DNA of 64,000 nucleotides from the NCBI RefSeq assembly GCF_040939125.1, contig NZ_CP162495.1:3100001-3164000 (forward strand), written 5' to 3'. This stretch comes from Clostridium sp. BJN0013. Its GTDB lineage: Bacteria; Bacillota; Clostridia; Clostridiales; Clostridiaceae. Positions 34,256-42,482 of this stretch are shown piece after piece. The first letter of the stretch is position 1. Each line of letters begins with the position of its first letter. The notes beneath the pieces are model-generated. The model saw nothing but the letters and a program-made list of their open reading frames with translations, ran no database searches and was not told the DNA's origin. Made by a program: the position numbers and the translations under genes.

Positions 34256-36373
34256 ATGGGTCTAACATTTCAATCTACCCAAAATAATTCCTTATCAGAC
34301 TTATTCAAAATTGAAAAAAAGGAAGGTCAATATGTTATTGCTCTTGCTGGCAACCCCAATACCGGTAAAAGTACAGTTTTTAATGCACTTACAGGACTCC
34401 ATCAACATACTGGCAACTGGCCAGGAAAAACAGTTGTAAATGCAAGAGGAGAATTTACACATAACGGTAAAGAGAATATATTAGTAGATCTTCCTGGAAC
34501 CTATTCACTTTTTGCATCTTCTACAGAGGAAGAAGTAGCGAGAGATTTTATATGCTTTGGTAATTCTGATGCAGTAATAGTAGTTACAGATGCAACCTGT
34601 CTTGAAAGAAACCTAAATCTTGTTTATCAAATAATGGAAATTACTGATAATGTAGTTCTGTGCATTAACCTTATCGACGAAGCAAAAAAGAAAAATATTA
34701 TTATTGATGCTAAAGGAATAGAACAGGAATTAGGTATTCCTGTAGTTTTATGTGCTGCTAGAAGCGGTATAGGTATAGAAGAATTAAAAGAAACAGTTTA
34801 TAAAGTTATTACATGTAAGATTACACCAATACCTAAAATAATAATATATGAAGATTATATTGAAGAAAAGATTAAATCTATACAACCTTTAATTGAGAAC
34901 AACATAAGTTATACAAACTCAAGATGGCTTGCCTTAAGATTTATCGATGGTGATACAAAATTAGCAGACTTTATCTCTAATAATATAAATAGCAAATCTT
35001 TAAAAGAACTATTAGAAAAAGTAAATTCGTCTACTACATATGATGATAAGATAACTATAAGAGATGATATTTCAAATGATATCTACAAAAAAGCAGAGGA
35101 AATAAGTTATAAATATATAAAAGAAAATAAAGCTAAAATCAATAAAGATCGGTTGATTGATAACTACATTACCTCAAAAATTTTTGGTATTCCACTAATG
35201 CTTTTAACTTTAGCAATAGTATTTTGGATTACTATTGCTGGAGCTAATATACCTTCTTCTATAATAGCAGACATACTCTTTAGCATACAAGATAAACTTA
35301 CCTTGTGGTTTAACAATATAAACGCTCCCCAATGGCTCCATGGAATTCTAATACTTGGACTTTACCGAACTCTAGCCTGGGTTATATCTGTAATGCTTCC
35401 TCCAATGGCAATATTCTTTCCTTTATTTACAATACTCGAAGATTTAGGATATCTGCCGCGAGTAGCCTTTAATCTTGATCATCTATTTAAAAAAGCTTGT
35501 GCTCATGGTAAACAATGTTTAACAATGTGTATGGGATTTGGATGCAATGCAGCAGGTATAATATCCTGTAGAATAATAGAATCTCCAAGGGAACGTCTTA
35601 TAGCAATTTTAACTAACAACTTAGTTCCATGTAATGGAAGATTTCCTACTTTAATAGCTATATCTAGTATATTCCTTGTTGCTAAAAACAGTAATAGTAC
35701 AAGTTTTTTACCCGCAGTGGCTATAACAGCATTAGTTGTTATCGGTATACTTATAACTCTATTAGTATCTTATATGCTGTCTAAAACTATACTAAAAGGA
35801 GTTCCTTCTAGTTTTACTTTGGAACTTCCGCCTTATAGAATACCTCAAATAGGCAGAGTTTTATACACTTCCATAATTGACAGAACTATATTTGTACTCT
35901 GGAGAGCCATAGTAATTGCTGCTCCAGCCGGTGCTATAATTTGGATACTTAGTAATATATATATTGGTGACCTAAACGTGATAAGTCATATTGCTACTTT
36001 TCTAGATCCCTTTTCTAAGCTTATTGGCCTTGATGGATTTATATTGATGGCATTTATATTAGGATTACCTGCCAATGAAATAGTTCTGCCAGTATTATTA
36101 ATGTGCTATTTATCCACAGGTTCTCTCATTGAATTTGAAAGTATAGAATCTTTAAAAAAAATATTACTAGCTCACGGTTGGACTTATCTTACTGCACTTA
36201 ATACTATGTTGTTTAGTTTACTGCACTGGCCCTGTGCTACCACACTTTTAACTATAAAAAAAGAGACAGGAAGTTTAAAATGGACAGCACTGGCAGCACT
36301 TATCCCAACTAGTATAGCAGTTATTGTGTGTTTTATAACAACTACAATATTTAAAGTTTTAAATTTAAGTTAA
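34256..36373 (+). CDS. feoB: Ferrous iron transporter FeoB
   Basis: A 705-residue Fe(II) uptake protein. Residues about 27-190 form the G domain with G1 GNPNTGKST (32-40), G3 DLPGT and G4 NLIDE. A helical spacer precedes a membrane part from about residue 310 with gate motifs CMGFGCNAAGI, PCNGRFPTL and, near the end, LLHWPCATTLLTIKKETGS. Full length. It starts at ATG 34256 behind GGGAGG and is co-transcribed with feoA. A terminator at 36418-36452 closes the operon. Confidence 0.96.
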   Translation: MGLTFQSTQNNSLSDLFKIEKKEGQYVIALAGNPNTGKSTVFNALTGLHQHTGNWPGKTVVNARGEFTHNGKENILVDLPGTYSLFASSTEEEVARDFICFGNSDAVIVVTDATCLERNLNLVYQIMEITDNVVLCINLIDEAKKKNIIIDAKGIEQELGIPVVLCAARSGIGIEELKETVYKVITCKITPIPKIIIYEDYIEEKIKSIQPLIENNISYTNSRWLALRFIDGDTKLADFISNNINSKSLKELLEKVNSSTTYDDKITIRDDISNDIYKKAEEISYKYIKENKAKINKDRLIDNYITSKIFGIPLMLLTLAIVFWITIAGANIPSSIIADILFSIQDKLTLWFNNINAPQWLHGILILGLYRTLAWVISVMLPPMAIFFPLFTILEDLGYLPRVAFNLDHLFKKACAHGKQCLTMCMGFGCNAAGIISCRIIESPRERLIAILTNNLVPCNGRFPTLIAISSIFLVAKNSNSTSFLPAVAITALVVIGILITLLVSYMLSKTILKGVPSSFTLELPPYRIPQIGRVLYTSIIDRTIFVLWRAIVIAAPAGAIIWILSNIYIGDLNVISHIATFLDPFSKLIGLDGFILMAFILGLPANEIVLPVLLMCYLSTGSLIEFESIESLKKILLAHGWTYLTALNTMLFSLLHWPCATTLLTIKKETGSLKWTALAALIPTSIAVIVCFITTTIFKVLNLS

Positions 36374-36417
36374 ACTCAAACAAATTCAAATGACAATAAT
36401 TACCTTGAGCAGGAAAG

Positions 36418-36452
36418 AGGATGCCTACCCACGAAAACTAGCATCCTTTTTT
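36418..36452 (+). terminator. Terminator of feoAB
   Basis: AGGATGC / GCATCCT (36418-36424 and 36441-36447) followed by TTTTT. Confidence 0.85.
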
Positions 36453-36508
36453 CTTATAATGATTTTTTTAAAAACTTTATTTATTAAACAATTATGTTAA
36501 ATTTATTT

Positions 36509-36820
36509 TTATCTAATTATTTTCATATATTTTTGTGATTTCAATATAACATCGTTTTCAATATAACTCAACTTTACATTTTTCATTTTTATTATACTTC
36601 CGCTATACCCATCTAATTGTATAGATACATCTTCATGAGAAATTTTATCTTTAACTTTATCTGCAATATCAAAAATTGTCATAGTATACATACCTTTATC
36701 TTTTTTTAACCCACCCCCACATGTATTAAGTATTAACTTTGTATCCACAAATACATTTTTTATGTCAACCTGTGAATTAGTTTCATTTTCTAATATATTT
36801 AGATTTTTATATTGTTCCAT
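36509..36820 (-). CDS. Hypothetical protein, 103 aa
   Basis: A 103-residue cytoplasmic protein starting at ATG 36820 behind GGGGGAT. No membrane segment or signal is present and I recognise no family. The C-terminal half (VSIQLDGYSGSIIKMKNVKLSYIENDVIL) looks like a small beta-rich domain. It lies between feoAB and the rnpB remnant, outside the prophage border. Moderately sure that it is a real gene. Confidence 0.5.
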   Translation of the reverse strand: MEQYKNLNILENETNSQVDIKNVFVDTKLILNTCGGGLKKDKGMYTMTIFDIADKVKDKISHEDVSIQLDGYSGSIIKMKNVKLSYIENDVILKSQKYMKIIR

Positions 36821-36936
36821 TACATTTATCCCCCTTATATAGCCTATAGTGTACCTTTACATTGAATTTAATTATTTCTTGCACATGCATCATGAAATGT
36901 ACCTAAACACTATGTCTTTAATCAGTACATTAAAAT

Positions 36937-36966
36937 AAAAACACCAAGCCACAAGCCTAGTGTTTT
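36937..36966 (-). terminator. Terminator following the rnpB 3' fragment
   Basis: Minus-strand stem AAAACACTAGGC / GCTTGGTGTTTT then TATTTTA, lying directly after the rnpB 3' end. It is the expected terminator of the RNase P RNA gene. Confidence 0.7.
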
Positions 36967-36969
36967 CAA

Positions 36970-37005
36970 TGGGTAAGTAAGTCTATAAGCCGAGTTCTGT
37001 ATTAT
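36970..37005 (-). other. rnpB: 3' end of the RNase P RNA gene (rnpB fragment), probable attachment site
   Basis: The minus strand reads TACAGAACTCGGCTTATAG then ACTTACTTACCC, the conserved 3' end of bacterial RNase P RNA (compare CAGAACCCGGCTTATCGG in Escherichia coli). No other part of the RNA lies upstream on the minus strand; prophage sequence follows instead. I take this as the displaced 3' end left when a prophage integrated into rnpB. If so, a complete rnpB should lie at the far end of the prophage, beyond the window. Confidence 0.65.
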
Positions 37006-37700
37006 ATTCATGTAGTAAAAATACGTAAAATTAAATACAAATAAATCTCGGCTAATCCTTGATGTATCTAGGTTTGTAGTAATATGTGTTTTATAAAATA
37101 AAAATGTGTAAACATACGGTTTTTTATTTTAGTATGGCAATAGTATGGCAAATTTATTCTTTACCATACTATTTAATTATCTGAATTCCTACATTAATAT
37201 ACGCTATTTATCTTACTGTATTGTAGCAAATTATTTACAAACTGTCTACTTTAAAATAAAAACTCCAACTAAAATAAAGTTGGAGTTCCTACATTATTGT
37301 ATGTATTCATTTAAAGCCTGCCAGGTAATTCCTTGGTAGGCTTTAAATGAATTTACTATTTAGAGTGTAAATTGGGAAGAATTAAGCTTATGTTAGGTTG
37401 TAAAAAATTACTTTAGGAATATTATCCTCATAAATATATAATATACTACTTTACATATATTGTAAATAGCTTTTATTTTGTTTTAAATATAATAAATTGG
37501 GTATAATGACTAATATCATGAAAATATTCATGTTATCTCCTTAATATTGTTTTAATATGTTTCTATAATAAAAACTCTGGTGCTGCCAGGGCTTTTATTA
37601 TAAAGGTTTTTTAAAAAAATATCTTGTATTTTAATTAAATTTAAGCATACTATTATTATAGTTATTTCTTTCAAATTTTTTAGCTGGCCTTTGGTCAGCT
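37006..37700. other. Hairpin-rich non-coding end of the prophage
   Basis: About 700 bp without a credible gene. It holds four strong inverted repeats: AGTATGG.AAA (37142-37170), AACTCCAACT (37261-37287, with a T-run on the minus strand), an 18-base stem CATTTAAAGCCTGCCAGG (37308-37349), and a 17-base stem (37564-37602). The function is unknown; it could be attachment-site arm DNA or a small-RNA locus. Confidence 0.55.
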
Positions 37701-37707
37701 TTTTTTG
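37682..37707 (+). terminator. Terminator upstream of the small membrane-protein gene
   Basis: AGCTGGCC-TTT-GGTCAGCT stem followed by TTTTTTT on the plus strand, insulating the next promoter from read-through. Confidence 0.75.
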
Positions 37708-37739
37708 TATATAGAAATAATTTCTATATATGCTATAAT
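37708..37739 (+). promoter_or_regulatory. Palindrome and extended -10 promoter of the candidate toxin
   Basis: A 23-bp perfect palindrome (TATATAGAAAT-A-ATTTCTATATA, 37708-37730) covers the -35 region. An extended -10 TGCTATAAT follows (TATAAT at 37734-37739). The palindrome could be an operator. Confidence 0.6.
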
Positions 37740-37770
37740 ATCATTAAGAGAATGGATATGTTTTTAGTTA

Positions 37771-37837
37771 GTCACCCTCCAGTGTTTCATCTCTTTCAAA
37801 GAGGTCGTTACGGTTAATTAGCAACAGAGGGGGTGAC
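37771..37837 (+). promoter_or_regulatory. Leader fold masking the ribosome site of the small gene
   Basis: GTCACCCTC (37771-37779) is complementary to GGGTGAC and GAG in the ribosome site (37827-37837), with an inner CTCTTT-CAAAGAG hairpin. The mRNA 5' end can therefore hide its own ribosome site, as in many type I toxin mRNAs. Confidence 0.55.
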
Positions 37838-37840
37838 AAT

Positions 37841-38020
37841 ATGAGTGATTCTGTGATTATAGTAATATCTATATGTATTACATCATCATGCATAACAGCC
37901 ATGCTTATTGCGGGAACATATTTAAAAGATAGATTAATAATCAAAGGCAAGTCTTCAATTGGTAAATTGACTGAAAATGAAATATCTATAACTGCTGAAG
38001 ATAAAAACTCAAAAAACTAA
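37841..38020 (+). CDS. Small membrane protein, candidate type I toxin
   Basis: A 59-residue protein with one strong membrane segment (VIIVISICITSSCITAMLIA, about 5-24) and a charged tail ending DKNSKN. It starts at ATG 37841 behind GAGGGGGTGAC. It is the only clear plus-strand gene at the prophage edge, with its own promoter, a self-masked ribosome site, and an antisense promoter on the other strand. Size, topology and layout match type I toxins such as TxpA or BsrG, but I see no direct sequence match. It might instead be a small holin-like prophage protein. Confidence 0.55.
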   Translation: MSDSVIIVISICITSSCITAMLIAGTYLKDRLIIKGKSSIGKLTENEISITAEDKNSKN

Positions 38021-38085
38021 AAATGCACCCATTGGACTAAGTGCATTTTTAGTTAACTAAAAATTTTATGTTATAAAAACCGTAA
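38005..38085 (-). ncRNA. Candidate antisense RNA (antitoxin)
   Basis: A minus-strand promoter with -35 TAGACA (38115-38120), 17-bp spacer and -10 TATAAG (38092-38097) would start RNA near 38085. The RNA would run through an 18-bp palindrome (38046-38063) and stop at the hairpin 38019-38050 followed by TTAGTTTTTT. It would overlap the 3' end of the 59-aa gene, as in TxpA/RatA-type pairs. Predicted from sequence only. Confidence 0.45.
38019..38050. terminator. Shared terminator of the toxin/antisense pair
   Basis: AAAAATGCAC / GTGCATTTTT perfect 10-bp arms overlapping the stop codon of the 59-aa gene. It works in both directions. Confidence 0.7.
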
Positions 38086-38135
38086 CGGCTTCTTATACAT
38101 ATATTATATCATAATGTCTATTATTTTAAACAAGT

Positions 38136-38230
38136 AAATAAAAATATGTATATGATATTACACAAAAAAATAAGAACGTGTATGATATCTTATACAAACA
38201 AATAAAAATATGTGTACGATATTGCACAAA
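38136..38230. repeat. Three tandem 32-bp repeats
   Basis: Units starting at 38136, 38168 and 38200 share the frame AAATAA.AA.ATGT.TA.GATAT...ACA. Each contains a partial dyad (TGTG...CACA in the third). They lie between the antisense promoter and the late-operon terminator and could be operator or iteron-like sites. Confidence 0.6.
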
Positions 38231-38270
38231 AAATAAAGCCTAGAATAGCTTTTTGTACTACTCTAGGCTT
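38230..38270 (-). terminator. Terminator of the prophage late operon
   Basis: Minus-strand AAGCCTAGA / TCTAGGCTT stem followed by TATTTTTT, 11 bp after the holin stop. Confidence 0.85.
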
Positions 38271-38280
38271 GAAATCATTA

Positions 38281-38691
38281 CTACGCTGTTTTGTTTACCA
38301 CATCTGCGCTATCCATATTAGGATTAAATGCAGGAGCCAATATGTTAGCATCCTTAACTTCTGTATTAATTTTACCACAAATGGCTTCCCTGAAATGATT
38401 CAACTCTTCTTGAGATATTCCTGGAATTTTCTCTACCAAAAGCTTGTCGAACTCTTTTCTCTTCTGTTCCCCTGCTGCTGGGATGAATTTAAACTGCTGT
38501 TCCACTATATAGTAAATATCCTTTGCAAGTTTATAATTTTCATTATATTTATCTATACCTAATTGGGTTATTAATGCTTCCTTTTTCTTCTTGAGATAAG
38601 TAACCCCAACTGCAATAAAATAAGAGGCCAACGCCCCTAAAATACTTAAAATTCCACTCGTAATTATATTTGCTAATTCTTTTCCTAACAT
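38281..38691 (-). CDS. Phage holin, LLH family
   Basis: A 136-residue holin-like protein with one N-terminal membrane segment (about 9-33), then a basic stretch (YLKKKKEAL) and a helical cytoplasmic part. It starts at ATG 38691 behind AGGAGG. As the last gene of the late operon, directly after the amidase, it should make the membrane lesion that releases the lysin. It is related in layout to the orphan at 33293-33697. Confidence 0.85.
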   Translation of the reverse strand: MLGKELANIITSGILSILGALASYFIAVGVTYLKKKKEALITQLGIDKYNENYKLAKDIYYIVEQQFKFIPAAGEQKRKEFDKLLVEKIPGISQEELNHFREAICGKINTEVKDANILAPAFNPNMDSADVVNKTA

Positions 38692-38709
38692 GTTATATAC
38701 CTCCTAAAA

Positions 38710-39471
38710 TTAAAATAATCTCTTAGATCCGCCAGCTCCCTGGTTGTTATTCCAATGTACCTCTGGTGCTCCACCCTTCCTTAATGTTAAATAATTTCCT
38801 CTATCCAAATGAATAGCCATATCTCCATCTGCTCTTTGTTCAATATAGAAGTTCATACCAGGTATTTGCCAAATATTTGACCCAACAGGTACAGTTTCCT
38901 CATATGTTGGAGCTGTTTGCACTATTGGTTCAGTAGTTTGTGCAGATGTATCTATTCCAGTAATCCCTTTTACTATCGCTGTTGCCAGTTTTTCAGCATT
39001 ATATTTGTCACAGTCTGCCTTGGTGTCACAGAATAAAGGTTCAACCAAAATCGCAACCATGTTTGTATATTTCAATACATACAGACCTGGTTGACTTTTA
39101 GCTCCTCTGTTAGTTAATCCCAAAGCTGTAGAAATTTCAGATGACACTCTATCTGCATAAGCCTGTCCTGCGCCACTGGCATATTCTACTTCACATCCTG
39201 TAGCTTTGTCAGTCTGGAAAGCATTAACGTGCATACACAAGTGTAATTGAGAGCCTATAGAATTAGCCTTATTTACCCTATAGGCAAGGCTCTGTCCTAA
39301 AGTTAAGGCTGGACTAGATGCTGGTATACAATCATAACAAGTATGTCCTAGAGACTGTAATTTCTTTATGGCCAATGCTCCATATTCCCTGCAATCTTTC
39401 TCCTCATTCCTATAACCAGATGCGCCCCTGTCTTGCCCGGTGCCATGACCAAAATTGTAAGTGATTATCAT
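38710..39471 (-). CDS. N-acetylmuramoyl-L-alanine amidase (endolysin)
   Basis: A 253-residue phage lysin. Residues 1-165 form an amidase_3 domain (YNFGHGTGQDRGA, HLCMHVNAF, and the catalytic Glu in VAILVEPLFCDT) that cuts peptide stems from glycan chains using zinc. A linker and a C-terminal beta-rich domain (SNIWQIPGMNFYIEQRADGDMAIHLDRGNYL) probably bind the wall. A more distal ATG at 39489 overlaps the ribosome site AAGGGAG; ATG 39471 fits better. It lies in the lysis cassette with XhlA and the holin. Confidence 0.9.
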   Translation of the reverse strand: MIITYNFGHGTGQDRGASGYRNEEKDCREYGALAIKKLQSLGHTCYDCIPASSPALTLGQSLAYRVNKANSIGSQLHLCMHVNAFQTDKATGCEVEYASGAGQAYADRVSSEISTALGLTNRGAKSQPGLYVLKYTNMVAILVEPLFCDTKADCDKYNAEKLATAIVKGITGIDTSAQTTEPIVQTAPTYEETVPVGSNIWQIPGMNFYIEQRADGDMAIHLDRGNYLTLRKGGAPEVHWNNNQGAGGSKRLF

Positions 39472-39491
39472 GTTATTACTCCCTTTCATTT

Positions 39492-39785
39492 TTATTTACC
39501 AGTGAAATACCTTAAATGCTTGCGATAAAAAGCAGCTATAACCGTAACGGCTACGCCACTTGCTATTCCTTTTATAAAATTATTTTTAGAGTCTTTAATT
39601 TTGTCAACGCTACTTTCTATCTTTTGTAAGGACTTAAATATTGTAATAACCTTCTCTTCTGCTTTGCCCTGACTTATCTTTATTTCAGACATATCCTTTT
39701 CAACCCCTTCCATTGTATTTTCTAGTTTATCTACCCTATCATCTAAGTTTTTGATATAAGGGCAATCTTTGCAGTTTTCATCCAT
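39492..39785 (-). CDS. XhlA-like hemolysin/lysis accessory protein
   Basis: A 97-residue protein with an N-terminal CKDCPY motif, a coiled coil (about 12-68) and a C-terminal membrane segment (GIASGVAVTVIAAFY). This matches the XhlA/haemolysin family that works with holin and amidase in Bacillus-type prophage lysis. It starts at ATG 39785 behind AGGAGG, 20 bp upstream of the amidase gene. Confidence 0.85.
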   Translation of the reverse strand: MDENCKDCPYIKNLDDRVDKLENTMEGVEKDMSEIKISQGKAEEKVITIFKSLQKIESSVDKIKDSKNNFIKGIASGVAVTVIAAFYRKHLRYFTGK

Positions 39786-39799
39786 GCCTAGCCTCCTTG

Positions 39800-39841
39800 A
39801 TTTTTCGTATTAAAAAAGAGCTTTGGATTTCTCCAAAACTC
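39800..39841 (-). terminator. Intrinsic terminator inside the late operon (before xhlA-like gene)
   Basis: Minus-strand AAGAGTTTTGGA / TCCAAAGCTCTT stem followed by TTTTTTAATA, between the 87-aa membrane gene and the XhlA-like gene. Confidence 0.75.
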
Positions 39842-39877
39842 TTAATGTGTTATGTTGTATTAGTTTTCTGTTGCATA

Positions 39878-40141
39878 CTAAATATTAACTAAGTTCATTT
39901 TTATTTTAACCGTAATAATTCCTAGTAGTATACCAATCATATTTGAAATCATATCTATTACTGATTCTAATAGAGGGTCCATTATGATTACAATATCACG
40001 TATCTCTTTAAGTAAACCAGTTATAAATACAATAATACAAATTTTCAATAATCCTACTCGTTTCTGAAATATAGGAATAATAATTATTGGTAATATAAGA
40101 TGTAATAGTTTGTGCCACTGAAATATTATTTGTAAATCCAA
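39878..40141 (-). CDS. Small phage membrane protein, 87 aa
   Basis: An 87-residue, very hydrophobic protein with two or three membrane segments (about 14-28, 33-46 and 60-80). It appears to start at TTG 40141, about 8 nt after GGGGGCG. It lies between the tail fibre and the lysis genes. Size and position would suit a holin partner or a VanZ-like superinfection protein, but I do not recognise the family. Confidence 0.6.
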   Translation of the reverse strand: MDLQIIFQWHKLLHLILPIIIIPIFQKRVGLLKICIIVFITGLLKEIRDIVIIMDPLLESVIDMISNMIGILLGIITVKIKMNLVNI

Positions 40142-40316
40142 AGTTTTCGCCCCCTAATACTTTTGTATTTTAACTTATTAGTGGACATTTATCAAAAAAA
40201 ATTGTATTGATTTTTTTGAAATTTTTATATTTTTAAAAGCAATACCATAATCTCTATTCTTTAAAGTGTTTAATTCATTGAGTTGTTCGTTAATACGAAT
40301 CTATTCATATTATGGA

Positions 40317-42482
40317 TTAACTTTGATAAGGCATTATAGATAATAGACTTTCAATTGCAACCCTGCTAATTGCTTTTTTACCTAAGTCAGTGTTAAAATG
40401 CACTGAATCGGTTGAATAATTAGCCCTATTAAATACATTAGCTTGGCATTTTCCGTAAAAATCTACAAATTCAACGCCCCAGTATTCAGCAGTTTCTTTC
40501 ATCCAGTTTGCATAATCCCTCTCAGTAAATCCTAAGGCATTTACTACTGTAGCAGTTAAATTTGGATAAGAACCATCCACATTTGAGCCTCTAGCGTTAG
40601 GCATAGTGCCTAAGACAATTACAGCATTGGGGTATAATTTTTGAATTTTAATAATCACAGAAGATAAAGCACCTTTGAATGTTGTTAAACCAAAATCCCC
40701 TGCATTTCCGTCTGAAATCCATTCTTCATCAGTAGTATTTGCTGTACTCCATGTAAAATCTCCTTCTGGAGCATCAACACCATTAAGCGAAAAACTATTT
40801 GACCCACCCATAATAAAAATTAAATCAGGAGCAGCCATAGTCATTTGCGCCTTTATCCTTTCCCACGAGCACCATCCCGCAGGGTGTTGTATATCATTCC
40901 ACCCGAAAGTAGTATCTGTCCATTGGACAGGTGAACCTCCAACACCGCAACCTAAATGTTCCGCGAATCCAAAATAATCATGTACTTGTTGTTGCCATGT
41001 ACCTGTCGCTAAGTTATTACCAGAACTTACATGAGAATCACCATAGGATATCCATTTTTTATCTTTCCAATCGGAAAATTTTGTTGGATTGGTTTCAAGT
41101 AATTTTATTCTTTTCTCTATATCAGAAACGCCACAATATATATGAAATTGTGAAATATCGTATGATGAGTTCATCTTGAAACGGTACAAATACCCAACTT
41201 CTAATGTAACTTTTAATGGTGTTCCAGCATCACCATACACATAGGCGTTTGTTGCCATGCCAACAAATACCTTTGATGTTGTATATTTCAATATTTTTAC
41301 AACTGTTTTTACATTGTAAGTCATCATAAGTTCAACGAACGGAAATGATAAAAAGTCGGTGCATATATTTGCGTCGTCTGTTACTTCCGCTCCGGTATCT
41401 TCATACAAACCTTTTGCTTTCCATATAGGTTTTATTTCAGCTTTATAACCTATATTTAAAACCGCATCAAGTTCTATTGTATTAGCTGAGTTAGTTCTTA
41501 TTATATCCCCTACTTTTGTATAAGTATTACCTAATGTATCTTTTCTTGAGTCCAATAATTCTCCGTTAATACCATTTGTAATCTGAGATTGTATACCTGA
41601 GATTAAAGCGTTAATATCATCAAAAATCGTGCTTTTTCCGGAATACAATTTTACTGCCGCTGTATTTAAATCAATAGAACCAGTTATAATATAATATCCT
41701 GGTGTTATTGTCCGTACTGTTTTTCCTGTTATACTTGAGTCACTCGCTCCATCACTTGTTAGATAAAAACCACTATTACCTTGATATTCTGCGGCGTTAC
41801 AATTTATATTAGGGTACTTATGAAAATATATACTACGCAATACACTTTCAGAACTGAGTACAAAACAATCGGTATATGGTATATATATCGGTTCTGAACG
41901 AACATTTGAAGCAGAAGTTGTAATTGCGCCAGTTGTGCCACTTACCGTCTGTCCACTAATCCATTTTAGCGGAATCCTTTTTCTATAGCCATATTCTATA
42001 GCCGAACCAGTGAATTCTATTCTTTCGCCCGTTTCAATCTTTGTAATTCTGTCATTCATTGTATCCTCATTATTTCTTGCCTGTACAATCTCTGCATAGC
42101 TTTCACTTTCTGAACCAGCGGCTAATACTAAAGTATTCAATTGCACTTGTAATGAATCAACTTGCGTCTGAGGAGCTTTAGATTCAACTGCTGCATTAGT
42201 TGAATCCAGATCTGTTTTTTCAACTTTATTATTATTTAACTCATTAATAGCACCTGTCACAGTCTTATCTGTTGTAGTTCTATTATCGTCACTATCTTGC
42301 GCTTTATCTGCCATTTGTGAATTAACATTATCTATGTCCTGCTTATTAGGAAGCTCTGCATTTGTTCCGTCACCATTACCTATCACAAGTCGTTGTTCAT
42401 CTTCAATATACCCAGGCATACCTACAGGTAAAGGACTTACCGCATTTCTTAATCCTCTTCTAAATTGGATACTATCTGCCAT
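40317..42482 (-). CDS. Tail fibre / receptor-binding protein with SGNH hydrolase domain
   Basis: A 721-residue protein. The first 60 residues (SIQFRRGLRNAVSPLPVGMPGYIEDEQRL) are the common N-terminus of phage fibres of the hyaluronidase-like type. A coiled and beta-rich middle follows. The C-terminal 240 residues are an SGNH/GDSL hydrolase with block I WISYGDSHVSSG, block III IMGGSNSF and block V DSVHFNTDLGKK, giving the Ser and Asp-His of the triad. Such domains trim acetyl groups from surface sugars. Its start overlaps the stop of the preceding gene. Probably the host-recognition device. Confidence 0.82.
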   Translation of the reverse strand: MADSIQFRRGLRNAVSPLPVGMPGYIEDEQRLVIGNGDGTNAELPNKQDIDNVNSQMADKAQDSDDNRTTTDKTVTGAINELNNNKVEKTDLDSTNAAVESKAPQTQVDSLQVQLNTLVLAAGSESESYAEIVQARNNEDTMNDRITKIETGERIEFTGSAIEYGYRKRIPLKWISGQTVSGTTGAITTSASNVRSEPIYIPYTDCFVLSSESVLRSIYFHKYPNINCNAAEYQGNSGFYLTSDGASDSSITGKTVRTITPGYYIITGSIDLNTAAVKLYSGKSTIFDDINALISGIQSQITNGINGELLDSRKDTLGNTYTKVGDIIRTNSANTIELDAVLNIGYKAEIKPIWKAKGLYEDTGAEVTDDANICTDFLSFPFVELMMTYNVKTVVKILKYTTSKVFVGMATNAYVYGDAGTPLKVTLEVGYLYRFKMNSSYDISQFHIYCGVSDIEKRIKLLETNPTKFSDWKDKKWISYGDSHVSSGNNLATGTWQQQVHDYFGFAEHLGCGVGGSPVQWTDTTFGWNDIQHPAGWCSWERIKAQMTMAAPDLIFIMGGSNSFSLNGVDAPEGDFTWSTANTTDEEWISDGNAGDFGLTTFKGALSSVIIKIQKLYPNAVIVLGTMPNARGSNVDGSYPNLTATVVNALGFTERDYANWMKETAEYWGVEFVDFYGKCQANVFNRANYSTDSVHFNTDLGKKAISRVAIESLLSIMPYQS

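Noticed and set aside
37145-37339. A 64-aa frame in the hairpin-rich region
   Set aside because: No ribosome site, and it runs through two strong inverted repeats.
37768-37950. A 60-aa minus-strand frame opposite the toxin candidate
   Set aside because: It is the shadow of the plus-strand 59-aa gene, which has the promoter and ribosome site.
38136-38230. CRISPR-like repeat array
   Set aside because: The 32-bp units are directly tandem with no unique spacers between them, and there are no cas genes in the window.
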